A stretch of DNA of 64,000 nt, from the NCBI RefSeq assembly GCF_018128285.1, contig NZ_CP072380.1, positions 1,612,001 to 1,676,000 on the forward strand. The letters are read 5' to 3'. Source of the DNA: Atopobium sp. oral taxon 416 (GTDB taxonomy: Bacteria > Actinomycetota > Coriobacteriia > Coriobacteriales > Atopobiaceae). The notes beneath the pieces were generated by a model, which did not search any database, was not told where the DNA came from, and was given only the letters and a program-made list of their open reading frames with translations. Below, one piece after another: positions 37,618-45,613 of the stretch (the stretch's first letter is position 1; every line of letters begins with the position of its first letter). The translations under genes were made by a program, and so were the position numbers.

Positions 37618-38286
37618 CTAATTATTGAATGAGCGGATCAGCGCGGTAACTTTGCCCAGAATGCGGGGATTGTCAGCATAGACAGGCTCCATGGTGTCGT
37701 TTTCTGGCTGCAAACGGATCCGTTCCTTCTCACAGTAGAAGGTTTTGACCGTAGCACTGTCATCGATCAGAGCAACGACGATCTCCCCGTTGTGAGCCTC
37801 CTGCTCTTCCTTAACGACAATGTAGTCCCCATCAAAGATCCCGACGTTGATCATCGACTCACCGTGAACCTTCAAGATAAAGGAACTGGAATCCCCGACG
37901 ATACTTGTCGGCAGTGTCATGTGCTCTTCGACATTCTGCTCTGCGAGGATTGGCCGACCTGCGGCGACGCGTCCCACGACCGGCAGGCTCATCATGTTGC
38001 GATCGGGATCCTCGACCACCTGTGCCAGGGGCTGGCTTTCCTGTTGCGCAGCTGATTTCTGTTCGGATTCATCGGGGACAACCTCGATTGCGCGAGGCTT
38101 CTTGGACTCACGTTTGATGTAGCCGCGGTCCTGCAACACAGTCAAGTACATGTGGACGGTGGACGGGGAAGCAAGCCCAACCGCTTTCCCGATCTCTCTG
38201 ACTGAGGGCGGGTAGCCATGGTTCTGGGTGTAGGAGCAAATGAAATCGTATATTTGCTGCTGACGTTTGCTTAGCTTGTCTCTCAT
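37618..38286 (-). CDS. lexA: SOS repressor LexA
   Basis: Represses DNA-damage genes and cleaves itself when RecA filaments form. An N-terminal winged helix (KLSKRQQQIYDFI through SVREIGKAVGLASPSTVHMY) is followed by a linker and the S24 peptidase domain. The scissile Ala-Gly lies in VAAGRPIL (about residue 108), the catalytic serine in HGESMIN (about 141) and the lysine in SATVKTFY (about 179). The length is 222 residues. A GAGGAG ribosome site precedes the ATG. Its promoter region carries three LexA boxes, so it is autoregulated. Confidence 0.97.
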   Translation of the reverse strand: MRDKLSKRQQQIYDFICSYTQNHGYPPSVREIGKAVGLASPSTVHMYLTVLQDRGYIKRESKKPRAIEVVPDESEQKSAAQQESQPLAQVVEDPDRNMMSLPVVGRVAAGRPILAEQNVEEHMTLPTSIVGDSSSFILKVHGESMINVGIFDGDYIVVKEEQEAHNGEIVVALIDDSATVKTFYCEKERIRLQPENDTMEPVYADNPRILGKVTALIRSFNN

Positions 38287-38312
38287 AGCTGCTCCTCGCC
38301 TACTTTTTCCAT

Positions 38313-38341
38313 ATCATACGGGAAAATATGGCTCATTGCAA
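38313..38341 (-). promoter_or_regulatory. lexA promoter
   Basis: On the minus strand TTGCAA (38341-38336) and TATGAT (38318-38313) have a 17-base spacer, about 27 bases before the lexA ATG. The -35 overlaps LexA box 3. Confidence 0.75.
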
Positions 38342-38352
38342 ACAAATGTTCT
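38339..38352. promoter_or_regulatory. LexA box 3
   Basis: CAAACAAATGTTCT, two mismatches to CGAAC-N4-GTTCG half sites. It covers the lexA -35. Confidence 0.7.
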
Positions 38353-38359
38353 ATTTGAG

Positions 38360-38389
38360 TTGACACAAACATATGCTCGTCCATACTAA
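38360..38389 (+). promoter_or_regulatory. Divergent SOS promoter facing away from lexA
   Basis: TTGACA (38360-38365) and TACTAA (38384-38389) are 18 bases apart on the plus strand. LexA box 2 fills the spacer, the same layout as at recA. It points at the small frame starting at 38474. Confidence 0.7.
38366..38379. promoter_or_regulatory. LexA box 2
   Basis: CAAACATATGCTCG, two mismatches, one in each half site. It starts exactly 27 bp after box 3. Confidence 0.65.
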
Positions 38390-38392
38390 ATA

Positions 38393-38406
38393 CAAACATT
38401 TGTTCG
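38393..38406. promoter_or_regulatory. LexA box 1
   Basis: CAAACATTTGTTCG, one mismatch to the palindromic consensus. It starts exactly 27 bp after box 2. Confidence 0.8.
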
Positions 38407-38473
38407 AATCGACTTTTCGTGTGACAACACTTTGATATAACGATTATCGCGAAACACAAGGGAAGGTGAACAC

Positions 38474-38569
38474 ATGATGAGATGTGGCGAGTATGAATTA
38501 TCCCTAGCAAGCCCAATCTGCATAGCTGTGCTCGACAGGCCCACTGTAGGGCATCCCATTGAGGTATAG
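38474..38569 (+). pseudogene. 5' fragment of an SOS-controlled small gene divergent from lexA
   Basis: An ATG at 38474 with a GGGAAGG ribosome site opens 31 codons (MMRCGEYELSLASPICIAVL at the start) and stops at 38569 where IS-derived sequence begins. It lies 85 bases downstream of a LexA-boxed promoter. A LysM-like C-terminal fragment in the same orientation reappears at about 40416-40477, just before nrdR. The two are best read as the ends of one gene interrupted by about 1.85 kb of IS debris. In many Gram-positives the gene divergent from lexA encodes a LysM division inhibitor (YneA). The equivalence is inferred. Confidence 0.5.
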
Positions 38570-39460
38570 CTGACAGCTAAACACATCTGAAAGATCTTCT
38601 CCCGGCGAGGCGTTGCGTTCCTTACGTTGTGGTAGTTTCCCGCCGACACGACCTACCGAGGCGATAGTGAACTACCACATGACATATGCCGACAGCTTTA
38701 TGGCTGCCACCTTGAGGCTAGCAGGGGATACGCGCAGCTTAGCACCTGCCGAGTACCGTCCTTTTCTGTCCCGGGACTTCGCTACGTATCCGCCAAAGGT
38801 TTGCCTATGGTGCAGATCTGTGCGCTTCAGGTGTGACGGGTGCAACCGCGACGGCGTCCAAAGATAGCTCTGTCTTGCCTGCGGCAGAATCTTTACCCCT
38901 GCAGTCGGGCACTGTCTTCTATTCAAGGCAACTGCCTGTCTTAGAAGGGGCGATGGTTTTGCTGAAGATCCTTAAGCAGTAAGAGCAAGGCGGCATGCAC
39001 CTGTGACACCAGACTCCTTTGTAGTAGAGGGCACCATGCTCTCACATAAGGTGTGGCTCGACGAGACCTCACTGTCCGCTCGATTCTGCCGAGCGTGTCG
39101 GTTCTCCAAAAACAAAGATCTGCATAGGTGCTACCGCAGACGTGCACAGGGTCACAGAAGGAGGGGTGCAACAAGACGAGCTGGAAAAGGACATAGGATA
39201 CCCTCTGAGGTCATAGCACAAAAGGGTCCGTGCTCGTGTACGACACCCTGGGCCTTAGGGAAGCGATGATTAATTCCCAATAATGTGCCAAAGAGGATCA
39301 GCCACGTGGCCTTTCGCAGCCGGCATGGGCATTAATCATCGTTTCCTTAGGAGTAAAGTGCACGGCGCTAAGGCATGCTGCTGAACAGCGACGATCCCTA
39401 AGGCATGGTCAGCTAGGAGTGCAACCTACTCAAGAGTCTCCCGAGGTCTCACAGCAAATT
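38570..39460 (+). mobile_element. Degraded IS remnant (unassigned, IS1595-like hints)
   Basis: Frames are broken throughout. A zinc-ribbon-like piece (CLWCRSVRFRCDGCNRD, about 38805-38855) is followed by VVEGTMLSHKVWLDETSLS (about 39020-39076), which resembles the first DDE region of IS1595-type transposases. Further pieces read DLHRCY and LVYDTLGLREAMI-like strings. Near the end is an imperfect inverted pair at 39253-39274 and 39331-39351. Ends are not defined. Confidence 0.45.
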
Positions 39461-39463
39461 TAG

Positions 39464-40418
39464 GGCTCTTCGCTACTTATGGTGGGTAGCACTCCTGTAT
39501 CCCCTTGAACACGTGGCGCCCGGACGGAAGGATTTTGCCGGCGGAAGGCTTCGGTCCTAAGGCGCGATATGGATGCTTAAGGCAGGTATGCTGGCAAGGC
39601 TCTTTAAGAGGCCCCATGGGGCTTAGGGACGAATGGGAGCTCTTCGATGTCTGGTTTAAGGAGCGCAGATAAGCACAGGGTATCCTGCATGTGGGGGTCG
39701 CGTACTGGGAGGGCCAGGTGGTGGTGAGCCCCTGTATGCCATAGGAAGTGCGGCACCTGTGACACGTGCGAGAGGACCTTGTGGCATCTTAGCATCTGGC
39801 AATACGATACGATCGTGCACTGCGCGCTGCTAAGGGCCGACTGCCCCAAAGACGGCGTGCATGCTTGCAGGATGTCCTGGGAGGTGCGGCCGAAGACGCA
39901 CTTCTCGAGGCGCAGCTGATAAGTGATGGCGCTCTTTGGCATGAGCGTGGCGGCAATAGCGTATCTGGTGCACGAGACAGCCCACGCGCATATGGTGCCT
40001 GCTGAGCAAGGCGGTATCGCAGGCAAGGGATGCCGCCGACTACTCCGGCATCGTGCGCGTGAGCATAGACGACACCGCCAAAAGGCGCAACCAAAGCTAC
40101 ATCAGCATCATGGCCAACCTCGACCACCAGCGCGCCGTGGCCGTCACGCAGGGCAGGGACAAGGGGGCCTTAGGCAGGCTCTGAGACGAGCTTAAGGAGC
40201 ACGCAGGGGACAGGGAGAAGGTCCAGAAAGTCACGCGCGACATGGCTTTAAGGCATACTCGCTGGGAGTCTCCGAGATGCCCCAGGCCGCACAGATTGTG
40301 GACAGCTTCCATGTGGTGCAGCTCCTGAACGTGAGGTGCGCAGAGAAGCGCGAGTCCGCCAAGAAGCACAAGACAGCTTGCGCAGACGAAATACATATGG
40401 CTCAAGAAGAGGGAGGTG
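39464..40418 (+). mobile_element. ISL3-type insertion sequence, copy 2, right end lost
   Basis: The left end GGCTCTTCGCTACTTATGG and about 950 bp match the copy at 42975. The alignment stops near 40418, within the transposase, where LysM-like coding sequence begins. The transposase is broken by a small deletion near 39905 and by other frame changes. Unlike copies 1 and 3, it keeps TGG rather than TGA at the position of their shared early stop (39878-39880). No right inverted repeat remains. Confidence 0.8.
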
Positions 40419-40477
40419 CTCGATTCACACAACTCCATATCGGCCAGAAATTGGTGATTCCGGTCACAAATAAGTAA
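40416..40477 (+). pseudogene. 3' fragment of a LysM-domain gene
   Basis: The last codons read TQLHIGQKLVIPVTNK and then TAA. L-x-I-G-Q-x-L-x-I-P is the end of a LysM peptidoglycan-binding motif. It lies directly after the truncated ISL3 copy and 116 bp before nrdR. It is interpreted as the tail of the lexA-divergent gene whose head is at 38474. Confidence 0.55.
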
Positions 40478-40535
40478 AGTGTATGAACATATTTTTAAGG
40501 CAGCGTTAATTTTTCTTGGATAGCGCGCCAAAACG

Positions 40536-40556
40536 CCTCCATGTGGCCTCCATGTG
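40536..40556. repeat. Direct repeat upstream of nrdR
   Basis: CCTCCATGTG occurs twice with an 11-bp period, about 40 bases before the nrdR ATG. A protein-binding site is possible; chance is not excluded. Confidence 0.35.
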
Positions 40557-40593
40557 ATATGTTTAATGAGCTGTAAGAGCACAGGGAGGCACT

Positions 40594-41040
40594 ATGCGCT
40601 GTCCAAGGTGCGGATGCGAGGACTCTAAAGTTATCGATTCTCGACCTTCGGAAAATGATGCGATTAGGCGTCGGCGTGAATGCGTTCGTTGCCACTATCG
40701 CTATACAACCTATGAGCGTCTTGAAGAAACACCGCTGATGGTTGCAAAAAAGGATGGTACTAAAGAGACCTTCGACCGGACGAAACTGCGACGGGGTTTA
40801 ATTCGCGCAACCGTGAAACGCAATATCCCCGTGGAAAAACTTGATGTGTTGATTGATGATATCGTGTCGGAATTGCGCGACAAAGGAGTATCTGAGGTTC
40901 CCTCCAAGGAAATCGGCGAAATGGTCTTAAAGCGGCTTCTGAAGCTTGATAAAGTAGCCTATGTGCGGTTCGCTTCAGTGTACCGAGACTTTAAAGATAT
41001 CGATGAATTCAGCGAAGAATTGAGGAGTCTTTCTCAATGA
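40594..41040 (+). CDS. nrdR: Transcriptional repressor NrdR
   Basis: ATP/dATP-sensing repressor of ribonucleotide reductase genes. An N-terminal zinc ribbon with CPRC (residues 3-6) and CVRC (31-34) is followed by the RRRECVRCHYRYTTYERLE signature and an ATP-cone domain (about 48-135). The length is 148 residues. dut overlaps the stop by 4 bases, so the two nucleotide-pool genes are coupled. Its neighbourhood with lexA fits a damage-response setting. Confidence 0.96.
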   Translation: MRCPRCGCEDSKVIDSRPSENDAIRRRRECVRCHYRYTTYERLEETPLMVAKKDGTKETFDRTKLRRGLIRATVKRNIPVEKLDVLIDDIVSELRDKGVSEVPSKEIGEMVLKRLLKLDKVAYVRFASVYRDFKDIDEFSEELRSLSQ

Positions 41041-41486
41041 ACCAAGAGCACATAAAACTGCCGATCGTTCGCCTCGATAGGTCTGTATCGCTTCCACAGT
41101 ATGCCTATGAGGGAGATGCCGGGCTTGACCTCCACTCTGCGGAGGATGTCACGCTGCGCCCCTTTGAACGCTGCCTTATCTCGACAGGATTAGCGGTTGC
41201 GGTCCCGGAGGGCTATGCGGGCTTTGTACAACCAAGAAGCGGCCTTTCCTTAAGAACCGGGCTATCCATGGTGAACACTCCCGGCCTCGTGGATTCACAC
41301 TACCGCGGCGAGCTCAAGATCTGTGCGATCAATCTTGATCCCAACAATGATATTGAAATTACTAAAGGCGAGCGCATTGCGCAGCTCGTAATCCAGCGCG
41401 TTGCCGCTGTTGACCTTATCGAGGTGCAGGAACTCGATGAAACCGACCGCGGCGAAGGTGGCTTCGGATCCTCAGGTACAAATTAA
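41037..41486 (+). CDS. dut: dUTP diphosphatase
   Basis: Hydrolyses dUTP to dUMP, keeping uracil out of DNA. All trimeric dUTPase motifs are visible: GDAGLDLHS (motif 1), PRSGLSLRTGL (2), VDSHYRGELKI (3), RIAQLVIQ (4) and RGEGGFGSSG (5). The length of 149 residues is standard. The start ATG lies within the nrdR stop. Confidence 0.96.
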   Translation: MNQEHIKLPIVRLDRSVSLPQYAYEGDAGLDLHSAEDVTLRPFERCLISTGLAVAVPEGYAGFVQPRSGLSLRTGLSMVNTPGLVDSHYRGELKICAINLDPNNDIEITKGERIAQLVIQRVAAVDLIEVQELDETDRGEGGFGSSGTN

Positions 41487-41496
41487 TATTCGTTAT

Positions 41497-41538
41497 CTCA
41501 ACGGCTATATGGTAATGATCGATCATATAGCCGTTGAG
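41497..41538 (+). other. Perfect 15-bp stem-loop between dut and the purine permease
   Basis: CTCAACGGCTATATG and CATATAGCCGTTGAG pair perfectly around a 12-base loop. No U-tract follows, and it ends 50 bases before the permease start. It does not match the purine riboswitch consensus. Terminator, operator or RNA stability element are all possible. Confidence 0.65.
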
Positions 41539-41587
41539 TATAGTTAGGCCTTGTTGTCTATTAGAAGAAAGGGAGGGGATTTTTTCG

Positions 41588-42901
41588 ATGGAAGAGTTTT
41601 TTAAACTCAAAGAGCGCGACTCTTCAGTTGCTCAAGAAGCACGCGCAGGTCTTACGACATTCCTTGCAATGGCCTATATTATCGTCGTCAACCCAGGACT
41701 GATGGTGATTGCAGGCGTTCCAGTTAACGCGGCAGTAACTGCTACGTGCATCGGTGCAGGCATCATGACCATCCTCATGGGCCTCTTTGCGAACCGCCCG
41801 GTCGCTTGTGCTTCCGGCATGGGCATCAACGCAGTGGTTGCGTTCACCCTGACCGCTATGACTGACGGTGACTGGCACGCCTCAATGGCTGTCGTCTTCG
41901 TCGAGGGCGTCGCAATTCTGCTGCTCGTCCTGTGTGGTCTCAGAGAGGCGATCATGGATGCAATTCCGATTCCGCTTCGTCACGCTATCTCTGTCGGCTT
42001 AGGTCTCTTCATCGCAATGATCGGCCTCAAAGACGGTGGCATCATCGTCGCCAATGACTCCACGATGGTGGCGCTCGGTCAGGTCATGAGCCCAACCTTC
42101 GTCGTAGGCGTCATCTCCATTGTCGCAACGCTGATCCTCTATGTGGCTGAGGTCCCTGGTTCTCTGCTCCTCGGTATCCTGATTGCCGTTATCGCCGGTA
42201 TTCCTTTGGGTGTCACCCAGGCCCCAACCGGTGTTGTCTCTCCGCTTGACTTCTCCAGCTTCGGTGCACCGTTCCAGACTGATGCAAACGGCATCGCAGG
42301 CATCGTAAAGGTCCTCACCACACCAGTGCTTCTGGTCTTCGCGTTCTCGCTCATGATGTCCGACTTCTTTGACACGATGGGTACTGCAATGGCCGTTGCT
42401 AAGCAGGGCGACTTTCTGAATAAGGATGGCTCCGTTGAGAACATCAAGGAGATCCTGATCGTCGACTCTGCAGCAGCAGCTGTGGGTGGTTTCATCGGTG
42501 CTTCCTCCATCACGACGTTCGTTGAGTCTTCCTCCGGCGCCGCTGACGGTGGCCGTTCCGGTCTGACTTCTGTCTTCACCGGCATCCTCTTTATCATCGC
42601 GGCTTTCTTTGCACCGCTGATCAGCGTTGTAAGTTCTGCGGCAACCTGCGGCGCACTGGTTATGGTTGGCTACCTGATGATGAACGATGTTGTCGACATC
42701 AACTGGACCGACATCACCGAGGCATTCCCGGCATTCATGATCATTGCCGGCATCCCAATGACCTACTCCATCTCCAATGGTATTGGCTTTGGCTTCATCA
42801 CCTATGTGATTGTTTCCCTGATCGCTGGCAAGGCCAAGGACATCAAGCCCCTGATGTGGATCTCCGCCATTGCCTTCCTGATCTACTTCTTGATCGTCTA
42901 A
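41588..42901 (+). CDS. NCS2 purine permease, AzgA/PbuG type
   Basis: Proton-coupled uptake of hypoxanthine, guanine or adenine. The N-terminus MEEFFKLKERDSSVAQEARA followed by GLTTFLAMAYIIVVNPGLM is the hallmark of the AzgA-like subgroup. About 12-14 hydrophobic segments follow, with SDFFDTMGTAMAVAKQGDF and SSITTFVESSSGAADGGRSG as conserved substrate-site regions. I chose ATG 41588 after AAAGGGAGGGG; an upstream TTG runs into the stem-loop region. The length is 437 residues. The exact purine is not deducible. Confidence 0.9.
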   Translation: MEEFFKLKERDSSVAQEARAGLTTFLAMAYIIVVNPGLMVIAGVPVNAAVTATCIGAGIMTILMGLFANRPVACASGMGINAVVAFTLTAMTDGDWHASMAVVFVEGVAILLLVLCGLREAIMDAIPIPLRHAISVGLGLFIAMIGLKDGGIIVANDSTMVALGQVMSPTFVVGVISIVATLILYVAEVPGSLLLGILIAVIAGIPLGVTQAPTGVVSPLDFSSFGAPFQTDANGIAGIVKVLTTPVLLVFAFSLMMSDFFDTMGTAMAVAKQGDFLNKDGSVENIKEILIVDSAAAAVGGFIGASSITTFVESSSGAADGGRSGLTSVFTGILFIIAAFFAPLISVVSSAATCGALVMVGYLMMNDVVDINWTDITEAFPAFMIIAGIPMTYSISNGIGFGFITYVIVSLIAGKAKDIKPLMWISAIAFLIYFLIV

Positions 42902-42934
42902 TGGTGTGGCAACTGATTCCATCGATCGTGAGCA

Positions 42935-42972
42935 AAGCAGCTTCCTGGTTATATCGGGAAGCCGCTTTTTTT
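42935..42972 (+). terminator. Terminator of the purine permease gene
   Basis: AAGCAGCTTCC pairs with GGAAGCCGCTT (11 bp, one mismatch) and is followed by a run of T. An ISL3-type element has inserted at the end of this T run. Confidence 0.8.
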
Positions 42973-42974
42973 GG
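42967..42974 (+). repeat. Target-site duplication, left
   Basis: TTTTTTGG, identical to 44335-44342 on the other side of ISL3-type copy 3. Confidence 0.75.
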
Positions 42975-44334
42975 GCTCTTCGCTACTTATGGTAGGTAGC
43001 ATATCTGCATCCCCTTGAGGGCGTGGCCTTTAAACGGCAGTATTTTCCCCAACAGGAGGCTGTGTTCTGGAGGTGCGATATGGATATTCAGGCAGGGATG
43101 CTAGCAAGGCTCTTCGAGAGGTCGATGGGACTCAGCGACGAATGGGAGGTCTCCGACGTCTGGTTTAAGAAGCGCGAGGAAGCGCAGAGCGAGCTCCATG
43201 TGAGGGTCGCGCACAGGAAGGGCCAGGCAGTGGAATGCCCTGTCTGCCATAGGATGTGCAGCACCTACGACACGCGCGAGAGGACCTTGTGGCATCTCGA
43301 CATCTGGCAGTACGAGACCATCGTGCACTGCGCCGTGCCCAGGGCCGACTGCCCCAAGGACGGCGTGCATGCCACAAGGATGCCCTGAAAGGTGCGCCCG
43401 AAGACGCACTTCACAGCGCTCTTCGAGGCGCAGGTGATAAGTGATGGCGCTCTTTGGCATGAGCGTGACGCCGGTCGCGCAGCAGCTGCACGAGACAGCC
43501 CACGCGCATATGGCGGCTGCTGGGCAAGGCCGTCGACGAGGCGAGGGATGCCGCCGACTACTCGGATGTCGTGCGCGTGGGCATAGACGACACCGCCAAA
43601 AGGCGCAACCAGAGCTACATCAGCATCATGGCCAACCTCGACGGCCAGCGCGCCGTGGCCGTCACGCAGGGCAGAGACAAGGGCGCCTTAGGCAGGCTCT
43701 GCGCCGGGCTCGAGGAGCACGGAGGGGACCGGGCGAAGATCCAGGAGGTCACGCGCGACATGGCCGAGGCATACTCGCTTGGCGTAGCTGCAGAGATGCC
43801 CCAGGCCACACAGAGCGTGGACAGGTTCCATGTGGTGCAGCTCCTGATGAGGGCGATCGACCCTGTGAGGTGCCAAGAGCGGCGCGAGTCCGCCTCGAAG
43901 CGCCGGCAGCTCGCAGGGACGAAGTACCTGTGGCTGAAGAAGAAGGAGTCGCTCACAAAGCGCCAGCGGAGGCACGCGCCTGCCAGATGGGAGAGGCGCT
44001 GCAGGACGTCTACTCATGCGCAGACAGACAATCGGCGGCCAGGGCCCCAGAGCGCCTCTGCTCGTGGATGGCGCACTCTGCCGTGGCCGAGATGAAGAGT
44101 GTGGCGAAGACCCTCAGGAAGGAGCGGGAGGGGGTCCTGAACTGGTGGAAGAGGGGATCTATCAACTCCTTCCTGGAAGGGCTCAACTCCGTCGTCCAGT
44201 CGGTCCGCAGCATCGCCAGGGGCTTCAGAAGCATCGCCTACTTCAGGACAATGATCTTCCTCAGGCTAGGCCGTCTGGACTTCACGGCCCAGAAGAAGCT
44301 GGCATGCGCTACCCACTAGAAACGTCGAAGAGCC
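42975..44334 (+). mobile_element. ISL3-type insertion sequence, copy 3, complete ends
   Basis: About 1360 bp with imperfect terminal inverted repeats (left GCTCTTCGCTACTTATGG, right ending ACGTCGAAGAGCC; 19 of 26 positions match) and an 8-bp duplication TTTTTTGG. Ends, size and 8-bp duplication all fit the ISL3 family. Its single transposase gene is broken, so it could move only with a transposase supplied in trans. Confidence 0.9.
43080..44319 (+). pseudogene. ISL3-family transposase, interrupted
   Basis: The product would be about 410 residues. The N-terminal zinc-finger region reads well in one frame from ATG 43080 (ECPVCHRMC, then TLWHLDIWQYET) until an in-frame TGA at 43386-43388, where copy 2 has TGG. 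The frame then shifts near 43437 (to MALFGMSVTPVAQQLHETA), again near 43505 (to IWRLLGKAVDEARDAADY, then VGIDDTAKRRNQSYISIM), and once more near 43975. The intact C-terminus ends SIARGFRSIAYFRTMIFL and stops at 44319. The breaks near 43437 and 43505 are present at the same bases in all three copies of the window. Confidence 0.85.
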
Positions 44335-44342
44335 TTTTTTGG
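44335..44342 (+). repeat. Target-site duplication, right
   Basis: TTTTTTGG, the partner of 42967-42974. Confidence 0.75.
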
Positions 44343-44539
44343 TACCTATAAAGAGATCATTTGCGCAGGTAAATACCCTTTTTTCTTACGTGTACTGTAG
44401 GAGAGAAGGCGCCTCTCTTGAGGGGAATTCCATATCGACACTTTATGGAGACAAAATAATTGTCTGTCGTCTGAAAATAATACCGGTTTACTGGGAAAAA
44501 GTTTTACTAATAGAACTTATCAGCAGGGGAGAAGAGATA

Positions 44540-45493
44540 ATGGCAGATACGCAGAAAGTACTCGACACGGTAATCATCGGTGCAGGCCCGGCAGGCTTAA
44601 CCGCAGGGATCTATGCGCAGCGCGCACTGTTGTCAAATGTAATCCTGGAGCAGGAGGCTGTTGGCGGACAGATCGTTTTGACTGACACGGTCGATAACTA
44701 TCCGGGCATCCCACACGCCAATGGCTATACGCTTGCAGATTCCATGCGCAAACAGGCGGAGGACTTAGGGGCAAAAATCGTCTCTGAACAGGCCGTTTCC
44801 ATTACCAGGGATCCTGAGACAAACCTTTTTACCACGAAAACGGCTGAGAAAACCTATGTCTCAAAAATTTTGATTGTAGCTGGGGGAGCCACGCCCCGGA
44901 AAGCAGGTTTTGAGGGTGAGGATCAGTTCGCAGGCCATGGTGTATCCTACTGCGCAACCTGTGACGCGATGTTTTACCGCAACAAGCCGGTCTATGTGGT
45001 CGGTGGCGGCAACTCAGCGGCTGAGGAAGCCCTGTTCCTAACTAAGTTCGCCTCTAAGGTCATCATAGTCATCAGAAAGGACCATATGCGCGCTCAGGCC
45101 TCCGTACAGCGTCAGCTTGAGGAGAACGACAAGGTTGAGATCAGATACCTCACGAGCGTCGTTAAACTCGAGGGTAACCAGTTGGCGACTGAGATCACGC
45201 TCAAGCACAACGATACACAGGAGACCTATAGTGAGAGTTATGAGGAAGGTGGATTCGGCGTCTTCGTCTTTGTCGGTAGAGTACCAGCGACCAACCTGAT
45301 CAAGGATATGGTCGATGTGGATGACCACGGCTATGTGAAGAGTGATGAGGCGATGAGCACGAAGACACCGGGACTGTTTGTCGCCGGAGACATCCGTCAG
45401 AAGATGCTGCGTCAGATTGTAACTGCAACCGCAGACGGCGCCATCGCCGCAACATCAGCGGCCGCATACTTGGGACAGCACATCGCATCATGA
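44540..45493 (+). CDS. trxB: Thioredoxin reductase
   Basis: FAD enzyme passing electrons from NADPH to thioredoxin. An FAD-binding GAGPAGLTAGIYAQR lies at about residue 14, the redox-active disulfide CATC at about 137-140, an NADPH-binding GGGNSAAEEA at about 155 and GLFVAGDIR near the end. The length of 317 residues matches low-molecular-weight TrxB. The ATG at 44540 follows GGGGAGAAGAGAT; a GTG much further upstream lies in the IS flank and was rejected. The 200-bp region after the IS probably holds its promoter, but no clear hexamers were found. Confidence 0.93.
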   Translation: MADTQKVLDTVIIGAGPAGLTAGIYAQRALLSNVILEQEAVGGQIVLTDTVDNYPGIPHANGYTLADSMRKQAEDLGAKIVSEQAVSITRDPETNLFTTKTAEKTYVSKILIVAGGATPRKAGFEGEDQFAGHGVSYCATCDAMFYRNKPVYVVGGGNSAAEEALFLTKFASKVIIVIRKDHMRAQASVQRQLEENDKVEIRYLTSVVKLEGNQLATEITLKHNDTQETYSESYEEGGFGVFVFVGRVPATNLIKDMVDVDDHGYVKSDEAMSTKTPGLFVAGDIRQKMLRQIVTATADGAIAATSAAAYLGQHIAS

Positions 45494-45613
45494 AATAGTT
45501 GTGGGAGGGACTGAATTAACCGGTCTCCCCCGCCGTTTTTATAGATGTACGATAATATATGTTATGTAAAGTAAGACGTTATGAGCGATACTGAGCCCTC
45601 TCCTTCTGCTTAC

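Noticed and set aside
41487-41587. Possible purine riboswitch ahead of the purine permease
   Set aside because: The conserved loop and core bases of the purine aptamer are absent; only a simple 15-bp stem-loop is present.
41999-42922. Open frame of 307 codons on the minus strand over the purine permease
   Set aside because: Composition is that of an antisense shadow (rich in Asp, His, Gly), with no motif or ribosome site.
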